Assembly: GCA_012512665.1 (NCBI GenBank)
Contig: JAAZDU010000328.1
Location: 1-8,063, forward strand
Source of the DNA: Bacillota bacterium
GTDB taxonomy: Bacteria > Bacillota > Dethiobacteria > DTU022 > JAAZDU01
Direction: 5' to 3'
DNA: 8,063 nucleotides
Positions 1 through 6,291 of this stretch are shown one piece after another. The notes beneath the pieces are model-generated. The model was not told the origin of the DNA, searched no databases, and saw only the letters and a program-made list of their open reading frames with translations. Position 1 is the first letter of the stretch; every line of letters starts with the position of its first letter. Both the position numbers and the translations under genes were made by a program.

Positions 1-24
1 ATGTGATTTAATCTGCATAATATG

Positions 25-51
25 AAAAAAGCTCCACATAAAATGGAGCTT
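25..51 (-). terminator. Intrinsic terminator after spo0A
   Basis: Read on the minus strand, an 8-bp perfect stem (AAGCTCCA at 44-51 pairing with TGGAGCTT at 29-36) encloses a 7-base loop and runs directly into a T-run at 25-30. It starts about 30 bases past the spo0A stop codon. This is the standard form of a Rho-independent terminator, so spo0A is probably the last gene of its transcript. The remaining bases 1-24 show nothing I can assign. Confidence 0.88.
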
Positions 52-82
52 GGAGGCATTAAAAAATATTGCCCTTAAAACC

Positions 83-895
83 TTAAAGAACAGAATAGTC
101 ATATTTGTTATTTTGCAGTCTTATTCTATCAGCTACTAGAGCAATAAATTCGGAGTTGGTTGGCTTACCTTTTTCTGTGTTAATAGTGTAGCCAAAAAAC
201 TTTTTGATAGTTTCTATATTATTTCTAGACCAGGCAACCTCAATAGCATGCCTGATAGCTCTTTCTACCCTGCTAGGAGTCGTATCATATTTTTCTGCAA
301 TACGAGGATAAAGGACTTTTGTGATCGAGCCAAGCAACTCAATCTCCTGAACAACCATTAGTATAGCATCTCTTAAATATAAATAGCCTTTAATATGAGC
401 AGGAATACCAATCTCGTGTATTATACCAGTTATTTCTTCTATAAAATTATTTTTTTCTCGTGAAATAGGCATAATTTTTGTAGTTGAAGCAATGTTTTTG
501 GTAGAAGTAGTTTGCTTTATATCCTGATTACTGCCTAGTTGGCGAATTCTTTCAGCCAGAACTTCAAGATTAAAAGGCTTTAATATGTAATATGAAGCTC
601 CCAATTCAACAGCCCGTTGTGTAATATTTTCATGCCCAAATGCTGTCAGCATAATTACTTTTGGTTTTTTTTCTAGATCCATACGGTTTAATTCTTCTAA
701 AACACCTATCCCGTCAAGATGTGGCATAATAATATCTAGTAACAAAACGTCGGGTTCTGTATCTTTTATTTTTCTTAATGTTTCTTTCCCATTAAAAGAT
801 GTGCCCACTACAGTCATATCTTGTTCCTGAGATAAATATTCTGACAGCAATTCATTAAATTCCCTGTTGTCATCTGCAATTAGCACTTTTAACAT
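83..895 (-). CDS. spo0A: Spo0A, master response regulator of sporulation
   Basis: DNA-binding response regulator that, once phosphorylated by the sporulation phosphorelay or by orphan kinases, commits the cell to sporulation and controls stationary-phase genes in the cytoplasm and nucleoid. The 270-residue length is normal. Residues 1-120 form the receiver domain, with the acidic pair D8/D9, phospho-acceptor D54 in the [12 protein letters not shown] stretch, T84 and K106. A low-complexity linker (about 125-148) leads to the Spo0A C-terminal DNA-binding domain (about 150-262). That domain contains the family-specific [18 protein letters not shown] helix-turn-helix (205-222) and the [14 protein letters not shown] block (244-257). 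The ATG follows AAGGGGGT with good spacing. The gene lies 92 bases after spoIVB, its near-universal neighbour in spore formers. The upstream gap holds a 0A box and a sigma-H-like promoter, suggesting autoregulation. No unusual residues are seen; identification is secure. Confidence 0.98.
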   Translation of the reverse strand: MLKVLIADDNREFNELLSEYLSQEQDMTVVGTSFNGKETLRKIKDTEPDVLLLDIIMPHLDGIGVLEELNRMDLEKKPKVIMLTAFGHENITQRAVELGASYYILKPFNLEVLAERIRQLGSNQDIKQTTSTKNIASTTKIMPISREKNNFIEEITGIIHEIGIPAHIKGYLYLRDAILMVVQEIELLGSITKVLYPRIAEKYDTTPSRVERAIRHAIEVAWSRNNIETIKKFFGYTINTEKGKPTNSEFIALVADRIRLQNNKYDYSVL

Positions 896-941
896 AAATT
901 ATTTACCCCCTTATTATCTTATTATTATTTGCTGTATAATT

Positions 942-968
942 ATTCGACATAAGGAAGTAAATCCCTTT
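942..968 (-). promoter_or_regulatory. Putative sigma-H promoter of spo0A
   Basis: On the minus strand AAAGGGATT (960-968) matches the sigma-H -35 consensus RnAGGAwWW at all but one fixed position. After 11 bases it is followed by GTCGAAT (942-948), which fits the -10 consensus RnnGAAT; 11-12 bases is the usual sigma-H spacing. In B. subtilis the sporulation promoter of spo0A is read by sigma-H, so position and family knowledge agree. The start would fall near 935, leaving a leader of about 40 bases. One mismatch in an AT-rich gap keeps confidence moderate. Confidence 0.5.
943..949 (-). promoter_or_regulatory. 0A box (Spo0A~P binding site) upstream of spo0A
   Basis: The minus strand reads TGTCGAA here, an exact match to the 7-base core bound by phosphorylated Spo0A. 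It sits 47 bases upstream of the spo0A start codon and overlaps the putative sigma-H -10 element. The position implies direct feedback of Spo0A on its own gene. A 7-base match could arise by chance, but its place in the promoter region of spo0A makes it credible. Confidence 0.6.
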
Positions 969-980
969 TAAAAAAAGGGA
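962..980 (-). repeat. Short hairpin between spoIVB and spo0A
   Basis: TCCCTTTT (962-969) and AAAAGGGA (973-980) form a perfect 8-bp stem with a 3-base loop, seven bases past the spoIVB stop codon. On the minus strand it is followed by TTTACTT rather than a clean T-run, so at best it is a weak terminator of spoIVB that may let some transcripts read into spo0A. It also overlaps the -35 element of the proposed spo0A promoter. Confidence 0.4.
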
Positions 981-987
981 AAAAAAT

Positions 988-2292
988 TTAAAATGTAAGA
1001 ATTTCTTCCACCATCCATTCTGCCAATACACCATATCCCCTGGTAGGATCATTAACAAATACATGTGTTACTGCACCAACCAGGCGACCATTTTGAATAA
1101 TAGGGCTACCGCTCATCCCCTGGACAATGCCTCCAGTTAAATCTATCAAACGGTCATCTACTATTTTGATAATTAAACCCTTGTCAGCAGGCTGTCTTTG
1201 ATTAACAATTCTTTCTATAAATACTGTAAAACTCTCAATTTTATCTCCCTCAATAACTGTCAGTATTTCTGCTGGGCCCTCTTCAATTTGATATGCCAAT
1301 CCTAGAGGAATAGGCTTTGCATAAGGTGATTCAAAATCTTCTAGGTTTTCAATAACACCAAAGATACCGAATGCCGTATTTTTGTCTATTGTTCCCTTAA
1401 TTGAGTGGTCTTCCCTAAAAATGCCGGATTTTTCTCCCGGTTCCCCCTTCTGCGCCGCTTTTACATTAATTATTTCTGCTTTTACTATAGCGCCGTTGTC
1501 AATTTTTAAAGGCTGATTACTTTCAAGGTCAGTAATTACATGGCCAAGTGCACCGTACATATTCCTTTCATAATCAACAAAAGTTAATGTTCCTACCCCA
1601 GCTGCAGTATCTCGAATATAAAGACCAATTCTATATTCATTTTCTCTTTTACATAAAACTGAAGGAATATCTTTATTTATTATCTGATTTCCCCTTTTAA
1701 TTTTTAAGGGCACAACACCTTTTTTGCCATAATAATTAATCAATCTTGCTGCTCTTTCTAAGCTATCTATCTTTTCACCACCGACGGCAACAATAATATC
1801 ACTGGTTTCTACACCGGCATCTTCGGCAGGAGAATATATTCTGCCCTGATTGTCCTCTACCGGATAGAAGCCAACTGCGATTACACCCTCTTTATGGAGC
1901 TTGATGCCGATAGAATGGCCACCGGGTAATAACTCTTTTTCAGAAAATGCATTTACTGTTATTTTTTTTAAAGTAATTAATCCATCAAATAAACTTAGCT
2001 TTAGATTAACCTGACCTTCTGTCAGGGCCTCAATACTTAATGATGAGCTTAAATCAATATGGCTTCCTTCGGGGGTTACAGGCTGACCGTTCAAGTTTAA
2101 GATGCCTTCTTTATCCGCTTCTACATGAAGAAATAGTGGCAGCTTTGTATTTACATAATGCTGTTCTCCTACTAATAGGCGCAGGCTGTCATCTATTTCG
2201 CTTTGAAGCTTCCATGGAACGGTTAAAGTTGTTAATAAAGTAATAATAAAAATCAATAAAAATAAATTACCAAAGTATTTTTTCCGCAACAT
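988..2292 (-). CDS. spoIVB: SpoIVB serine peptidase (S55 family)
   Basis: Forespore-made PDZ serine protease exported into the space between forespore and mother cell. In B. subtilis it cleaves SpoIVFA, releasing the SpoIVFB intramembrane protease to process pro-sigma-K. The 434 residues show a basic N-terminus and one hydrophobic anchor (about 8-26), a variable region, a PDZ domain (about 125-210) and the S55 peptidase domain (about 220-434). The catalytic histidine is H251 in GALGHVITD and the nucleophile is S394 in QGMSGSPI. D379 lies 15 residues before the serine, matching the spacing of the B. subtilis triad aspartate. The C-terminal VGAVTHVFVNDPTRGYGV block is highly typical. The ATG at 2292 follows GAGG with 8-base spacing. 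All key residues are present, so the enzyme should be active. Its own sigma-G/F-like promoter lies just upstream. Confidence 0.97.
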   Translation of the reverse strand: MLRKKYFGNLFLLIFIITLLTTLTVPWKLQSEIDDSLRLLVGEQHYVNTKLPLFLHVEADKEGILNLNGQPVTPEGSHIDLSSSLSIEALTEGQVNLKLSLFDGLITLKKITVNAFSEKELLPGGHSIGIKLHKEGVIAVGFYPVEDNQGRIYSPAEDAGVETSDIIVAVGGEKIDSLERAARLINYYGKKGVVPLKIKRGNQIINKDIPSVLCKRENEYRIGLYIRDTAAGVGTLTFVDYERNMYGALGHVITDLESNQPLKIDNGAIVKAEIINVKAAQKGEPGEKSGIFREDHSIKGTIDKNTAFGIFGVIENLEDFESPYAKPIPLGLAYQIEEGPAEILTVIEGDKIESFTVFIERIVNQRQPADKGLIIKIVDDRLIDLTGGIVQGMSGSPIIQNGRLVGAVTHVFVNDPTRGYGVLAEWMVEEILTF

Positions 2293-2329
2293 TTACTTTT
2301 CCTCGCTCTCTGTCTGGCAAACATAGTAG

Positions 2330-2358
2330 TAGCATGTTAAATACATTAAGATGAATTC
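2330..2358 (-). promoter_or_regulatory. Putative sigma-G/sigma-F (forespore) promoter of spoIVB
   Basis: On the minus strand GAATT (2354-2358) resembles the forespore -35 element (G-H-A-T-R, last base differing). Seventeen bases later CATGCTA (2330-2336) fits the CATnHTA -10 consensus exactly. Transcription would start near 2322, about 30 bases before the spoIVB start codon and just ahead of its GAGG ribosome site. spoIVB is a sigma-G (and weakly sigma-F) gene in B. subtilis, so this fits known biology. Confidence 0.55.
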
Positions 2359-2442
2359 GAGAACAATTTTAAATTAACCCGAGGAGATTTTTTTATGCGA
2401 GCGAGGTTTACATAATCACAATCTTTTATTTGGTATAAAAGC

Positions 2443-2470
2443 AAAAAAAACACAAACATATGTTTGTGTT
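2443..2470 (-). terminator. Palindromic intrinsic terminator after the acyl-CoA dehydrogenase gene
   Basis: Bases 2449-2470 are a perfect 22-base palindrome (AACACAAACAT followed by its reverse complement). On the minus strand it leads straight into a run of T, with TTTTTT beyond the stem at 2443-2448. It lies about 37 bases past the dehydrogenase stop codon. The stem is AT-rich but long, and the T-run points to minus-strand termination. It should separate the recN-dehydrogenase transcript from spoIVB. Confidence 0.78.
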
Positions 2471-2507
2471 ATAAAAATGTAATAAAATTGTTATAGAAAG
2501 ATGGTAG

Positions 2508-3653
2508 CTATTTAAGAGATCTTAGTACATCTTGCGCTATAATCATTTTTTGAATTTCATTTGTACCTTCATAAATTTGCATTATCTTGGCGTCCCTCAT
2601 ATATTTTTCCATTGGATAATCTCTCATGTAACCATATCCTCCCATAATCTGCAAAGCTTCAGTAGTCACATACATGGCAGTATCGCCCGCATAAGCCTTA
2701 GCCATAGCAGAAGCACCAGAAATCCTCCCTTTTTTCTTGTCAGCTAGAATGGCAGCACGACAAACAAGCATTCTAGCTGCTTCAAGACGCATAGCCATTT
2801 CTGCCAATTTTAGTTGAATAGCCTGAAAATGACCAATAGGTTTACCAAATTGTACTCTTTCTTTGCTATATTGGGCTGCTTTTTCTAGCGCAGCCCTCGC
2901 TATACCTACAGCTAAAGCTCCTATAATAGGACGCGAAAGATCCAAAGTTGTCATTGCTATACGAAAGCCGCCATATTTTTTCCCTAAAAGATTTTCTTCT
3001 GGAACAAAAACATCCTCAAAAATCACCTCTGTGGTATTGGAAGCTCTGATACCCATTTTAGACTCTTTTTTTCCTACACTCAGCCCAGGTGAATTTCTAT
3101 CTACAATAAAGGCTGAAAGCGCCCTTGCTCCTTTCTTTCTGTCAATAGTAGCAAAAACTGTATAGTAATCAGCTAAGCCGCCGTTTGTTATAAAACATTT
3201 ATTCCCATTAAGAATAAAACCTTTATCTACCGGTGTGGCCAGGGTACTAATAGCACCGGCATCAGAACCTGCCCCCGGCTCAGTTAGGCAAAAGGCAGCA
3301 AGCTTGCCATTAGAAAGTGGAGGTAGGTACTTTTTTTTCTGCTCTTCGTTACCAAACAATAAAATGGGATAAGCTGCAAGGGAATTAGCAGTAGCGCTTG
3401 TTGTAATACCAGCACACCCCCATGCCAATTCTTCGATCACAAGGCAGGCTGTTAGGGCGTCAACTCCGCCTCCGCCATATTCTTCCGGAATAGTCAGGGT
3501 GCTGAAACCAAGACGGCTCATTTCCTTTATAATCTCTAATGGCGTTTCTTCCGCCTCATCATATTTTGCAGCTATAGGTCGTATTTTGTTTTCAGCATAT
3601 TCACGGGCTACTTTTTGCATGACTTCCTGTTCGGAAGATAATTTAAAAGGCAT
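2508..3653 (-). CDS. Acyl-CoA dehydrogenase (short-chain/butyryl-CoA type)
   Basis: FAD enzyme that introduces the alpha-beta double bond into an acyl-CoA thioester, normally passing electrons to an electron-transfer flavoprotein. The 381-residue length is usual for the short-chain, butyryl- and branched-chain subfamilies. The N-terminal helical domain spans about 1-115, the beta domain about 118-215 (with AFCLTEPGAGSD at 120-131), and the C-terminal helical domain about 228-381. The late block holds MGGYGY (337-342) and IYEGTNEIQ (360-368); E362 is at the position of the catalytic base in butyryl- and short-chain enzymes. The ATG follows GGAGGT with an 11-base gap. It starts 36 bases after recN with no promoter seen between, and ends at a hairpin terminator, so it is probably co-transcribed with recN. 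No electron-transfer flavoprotein or other beta-oxidation gene is nearby, so the substrate is unknown. Its position between recN and spoIVB is unusual. Confidence 0.94.
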   Translation of the reverse strand: MPFKLSSEQEVMQKVAREYAENKIRPIAAKYDEAEETPLEIIKEMSRLGFSTLTIPEEYGGGGVDALTACLVIEELAWGCAGITTSATANSLAAYPILLFGNEEQKKKYLPPLSNGKLAAFCLTEPGAGSDAGAISTLATPVDKGFILNGNKCFITNGGLADYYTVFATIDRKKGARALSAFIVDRNSPGLSVGKKESKMGIRASNTTEVIFEDVFVPEENLLGKKYGGFRIAMTTLDLSRPIIGALAVGIARAALEKAAQYSKERVQFGKPIGHFQAIQLKLAEMAMRLEAARMLVCRAAILADKKKGRISGASAMAKAYAGDTAMYVTTEALQIMGGYGYMRDYPMEKYMRDAKIMQIYEGTNEIQKMIIAQDVLRSLK

Positions 3654-3689
3654 ATTTAATAATGACCTCCATTAATGTAATAAATGCAA

Positions 3690-5351
3690 TTAATTTTGTT
3701 GAAGAAGAGAAGTAGCGTGAGCCAACGTTAAATCGTTAATACTGCCCATCATTCGTGCTATCTCTCTCACCCTTTCCGCTTGCTCAAGTTTTTTTATCAT
3801 GGTAAGTGTCCGCTTTCCCTCATTATCCTTATATAATACGTATTGATGATGAGCCCTGGCAGCTATATGGGGATTGTGTGTTACGCAAATAACTTGATGA
3901 TGTTTGGCCGTTTCCTTTAATTTTTTGCCGATCTGTTGGGCTGTTACACCGCCTATGCCGCTGTCTATCTCATCAAAAACCAAAGTACTTATTTTATCTT
4001 TTTCCGCCAATAAACTCTTTAAAGCCAGCATTAACCGCGACATTTCTCCACCCGATACAATTTTACTCAGCGGCTTCAGGGGTTCTCCAGGGTTTGCCGA
4101 AAAAAGAAATTCAATCGTTTCTGCACCAAAAGATGAAACGGTTTCTAATGGGTTAAATTTTACATCAAAAATGGCTTTTTGCAAAGCAATGTCTTGAAAC
4201 AAAGAAATTAATCCCTCTTTTAGTTTCGAAGCATTATCTCTGCGAAGCTTTGACAAATGCATTGCCTTTTCTTTAACTATATTATCCATTTTTTTTAATG
4301 CTTTTTCTATTTCACTAGCTTCGCCAGCACTGTTTTCTAATCTCAAAAGCTCTTGTTTTGCTTCATCTAAATAAGAAAAAATATTTTCTAAAGAACCACC
4401 ATATTTTTGTTTTAGTTGTCTATATATTTCCAATCTCGATTCAATAACATCTCTTTCGCCCGGCTCAAAGGATAAATTTTCTGTATAACCATGCAGTTCT
4501 CTAGCAGTTTCAGCCAATAAAATCTCTGCATTTTTTAAATTATCTACTATACATTCTAAACTTTTATCATGTTCTAATAGAGGCTCCAGATTCTTTATAG
4601 TATTGGCAAGAGAGTCGATAAGAGCTTGCTGTTGATAACTACCTTCGTAAATACAATAATAAGCTTCTGAGCTTGCTTTAACCAGTCTTTCCAGATTAGA
4701 TAAAATTTTTAGCTTCTGAATGAGCTCTTGCTCTTCTGCTTTTGCAATGCCTGCTTCTTCTATCTCATTAATTTGAAATTTTAAAAGTTCTATTTTTTTT
4801 TGCCTTTCTTCTTTGTTCACACCTAAATGATGTAGTTTCTTTGTAAGTTCTTTCTTTTTCTCTATCAGTTTACTTAGTTCTTGTCGAAGTTCAACGCAGG
4901 CTGGATCCAGTTCATCTAGTACAGATAATTGATTCTCATTGTTCAACAAAAACTGATTTTGGAACTGGCCATGCATGTCAACTAATTTTGCGCCTATTTT
5001 TTTTAGAAAGTTTACTGGTACAAGATTTCCATTAATCCTGCAGATGTTTCTACCACCTTTTGATATTTCACGGCTTATAACAATCTCCTGTTCAGATCCC
5101 AGTCCGTTATTTTTGAGGAAACCAATCACATCCCGTGAGGTTACAGAAAATATAGCCTCTAAAATAGCCCTATCGCTGCCCTCTCTTATCATTTCACTGG
5201 ATGCTCTTTCTCCAAGTAAAAGACTGATAGCATTAATAACAATTGATTTTCCAGCGCCAGTTTCCCCTGTAAGCACATTCAATCCACGGTAAAAAGGAAT
5301 AGCCATCTCTTCCACCAGCGCAAAATTTTTTATGTGGAGATAAGACAACAA
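3690..5351 (-). CDS. recN: RecN, SMC-like DNA repair ATPase
   Basis: Cytoplasmic SMC-family ATPase recruited early to DNA double-strand breaks, where it holds ends or sister DNA together for RecA-dependent repair. The 553 residues are full length. The N-terminal ATPase half carries Walker A GETGAGKS (29-36) and the family block around MHGQFQNQ (126-133). The middle (about 150-380) is charged and helical with Lys/Glu-rich coiled-coil character. The C-terminal half has the ABC signature SGGEMSR (434-439 core), Walker B TLVFDEID (456-463) and the switch histidine in VTHNPHIAARA (490-500), where many RecN proteins have THLPQ. The start is TTG at 5351, giving the usual LSYLHIKNFALVEE opening; no better ATG exists and a G-rich ribosome site precedes it. 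It lies 77 bases after nadK without argR between them, behind a sigma-H-like promoter, and runs 36 bases before the acyl-CoA dehydrogenase gene. Confidence 0.97.
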   Translation of the reverse strand: MLSYLHIKNFALVEEMAIPFYRGLNVLTGETGAGKSIVINAISLLLGERASSEMIREGSDRAILEAIFSVTSRDVIGFLKNNGLGSEQEIVISREISKGGRNICRINGNLVPVNFLKKIGAKLVDMHGQFQNQFLLNNENQLSVLDELDPACVELRQELSKLIEKKKELTKKLHHLGVNKEERQKKIELLKFQINEIEEAGIAKAEEQELIQKLKILSNLERLVKASSEAYYCIYEGSYQQQALIDSLANTIKNLEPLLEHDKSLECIVDNLKNAEILLAETARELHGYTENLSFEPGERDVIESRLEIYRQLKQKYGGSLENIFSYLDEAKQELLRLENSAGEASEIEKALKKMDNIVKEKAMHLSKLRRDNASKLKEGLISLFQDIALQKAIFDVKFNPLETVSSFGAETIEFLFSANPGEPLKPLSKIVSGGEMSRLMLALKSLLAEKDKISTLVFDEIDSGIGGVTAQQIGKKLKETAKHHQVICVTHNPHIAARAHHQYVLYKDNEGKRTLTMIKKLEQAERVREIARMMGSINDLTLAHATSLLQQN

Positions 5352-5358
5352 TGTTCTT

Positions 5359-5363
5359 CCCCC
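5359..5363 (-). promoter_or_regulatory. Ribosome binding site supporting the TTG start of recN
   Basis: The minus strand reads GGGGGAAG at 5356-5363, ending about 5 bases before the TTG at 5351-5349. A second TTG follows at once (5348-5346), but the first has the better match to RecN N-termini. No in-frame ATG lies nearby in the gap, so a TTG start is the best choice. Confidence 0.6.
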
Positions 5364-5385
5364 AGGTTCTCATGTTTTTACTTTT

Positions 5386-5412
5386 ATTCTGTTGAAATAT
5401 TCATTTTCCTGC
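5386..5412 (-). promoter_or_regulatory. Putative sigma-H promoter of recN and the acyl-CoA dehydrogenase gene
   Basis: On the minus strand GCAGGAAAA (5404-5412) meets every position of the sigma-H -35 consensus RnAGGAwWW. After exactly 11 bases comes ACAGAAT (5386-5392), which fits RnnGAAT in full. The layout is the same as in the well-known B. subtilis spoVG promoter. Transcription would start near 5379, about 28 bases before the recN TTG. No SOS (LexA) operator of the CGAACnnnnGTTCG kind is visible in this gap. Confidence 0.6.
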
Positions 5413-5428
5413 CATTAAAAAATATAGT

Positions 5429-6271
5429 TTAAAGCTTTTGCTGCAATAATTTATAAAAATTATGCCCAGGAAATGTGACCAGGCCAGTTTTTTCGTTAGC
5501 TTTTCTAACCCTGACCACATCTTTATCCATTAACTTAAAACCTTCCTGCCCGTCAACGGTTAAAAAAATCTCAGCTCGATCTGTGGAAACGTGAATAGAA
5601 ACAGTATCTGATTTATCAACTATTACAGAGCGGTGATGCAGTAAATGGGGACAGATTGGAGTTATTATAATTACTTCCAGGGAAGGGTTTACTATGGGGC
5701 CTCCGGCAGATAAAGAATAGCCAGTAGAACCAGTAGGGCTCGCTATAATAATACCGTCCCCGGGATAGCTTTCCAGGTAATCATCGTTTATATAGGTGTC
5801 CAGCCTTACAATGCGCGAAAATGGACCTTTTGATACGGTTATATCATTTAATGCCAAAAAAGAACAAACATCTTTACCATTTCTGTGTACTGTTCCTTTT
5901 ACCATCATTCTTTTTTTTACTATATAATTGCCCTCGATTAATTTGAGCAAGCTTTCTTCAAGGTGCTCTACTTCTAGTTCAGCCAAAAACCCCTTTTGGC
6001 CTAAATTAATACCTAAGATGGGAACAGCTGATTCTGCTGTTTCCCTGGCAACTCTTAAAATAGTGCCATCTCCTCCCACTACCAGTATAACATCAACATC
6101 TTTTATACTTTTTTTTAGGGAAAGCATAGGAGAAGGACAGAATATAAGAGGTTCTTTTTCTGGCACGACAAAAACCTTGACTCCACAGCGTTCAAAAAAG
6201 CTTTTGATTTTATTGACAACTGCCAAACAATTTGCTTTCTGCCAGTTTGGCACTATACATACGCCTTGCAT
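5429..6271 (-). CDS. nadK: NAD kinase
   Basis: Cytoplasmic enzyme that phosphorylates NAD to NADP using ATP or polyphosphate, the only route to NADP in most bacteria. At 280 residues it is a normal family member. Visible motifs are GGDGT (66-70) with catalytic D68, the NLGQKGFLAE strand-loop (89-98; many homologues have NLGHLGFL), the LND motif (141-143), SPTGSTGYSLSAGGP (178-192) for NAD binding, TPICPH (204-209) and a conserved DGQ (240-242). The ATG at 6271 follows a strong GGGAGGTGA ribosome site 20 bases after the tlyA stop codon, so the two are surely co-transcribed. nadK in this place is common in Clostridia but not in B. subtilis. No terminator is evident after it, so some transcription may continue into recN. 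Confidence 0.97.
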   Translation of the reverse strand: MQGVCIVPNWQKANCLAVVNKIKSFFERCGVKVFVVPEKEPLIFCPSPMLSLKKSIKDVDVILVVGGDGTILRVARETAESAVPILGINLGQKGFLAELEVEHLEESLLKLIEGNYIVKKRMMVKGTVHRNGKDVCSFLALNDITVSKGPFSRIVRLDTYINDDYLESYPGDGIIIASPTGSTGYSLSAGGPIVNPSLEVIIITPICPHLLHHRSVIVDKSDTVSIHVSTDRAEIFLTVDGQEGFKLMDKDVVRVRKANEKTGLVTFPGHNFYKLLQQKL

Positions 6272-6291
6272 TAAAGCTCACCTCCCACAGC

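Larger units (their letters stand above)
2293..2507. other. 215-base intergenic region between acyl-CoA dehydrogenase gene and spoIVB
   Basis: This is the longest gene-free stretch of the window. From the dehydrogenase side it holds a palindromic terminator (2443-2470), then about 80 AT-rich bases with no recognisable element. It ends with the forespore-type promoter (2330-2358) and the spoIVB leader with its GAGG ribosome site (2301-2304). No RNA gene or repeat family is seen. Confidence 0.7.

Noticed and set aside
2359..2366. TCTCGAA upstream of spoIVB as a possible 0A box
   Set aside because: It has one mismatch to the 7-base core and spoIVB is a late forespore gene not known to be a direct Spo0A target.
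2381..2415. Plus-strand GAGGAG site followed by ATG and a six-codon open frame ending at TAA
   Set aside because: It looks like a start signal, but the peptide would be six residues, there is no promoter or following gene on this strand, and it lies in the upstream part of the spoIVB gap. Probably chance.
5352..5428. Possible LexA/SOS operator before recN
   Set aside because: I looked for CGAACnnnnGTTCG-type symmetry; only an isolated GAAC is present with no matching half, so no SOS site is claimed.
5415..5440. Possible terminator after nadK
   Set aside because: A short AAAGCTTT self-complementary stretch followed by a broken T-run is too weak a stem to call.
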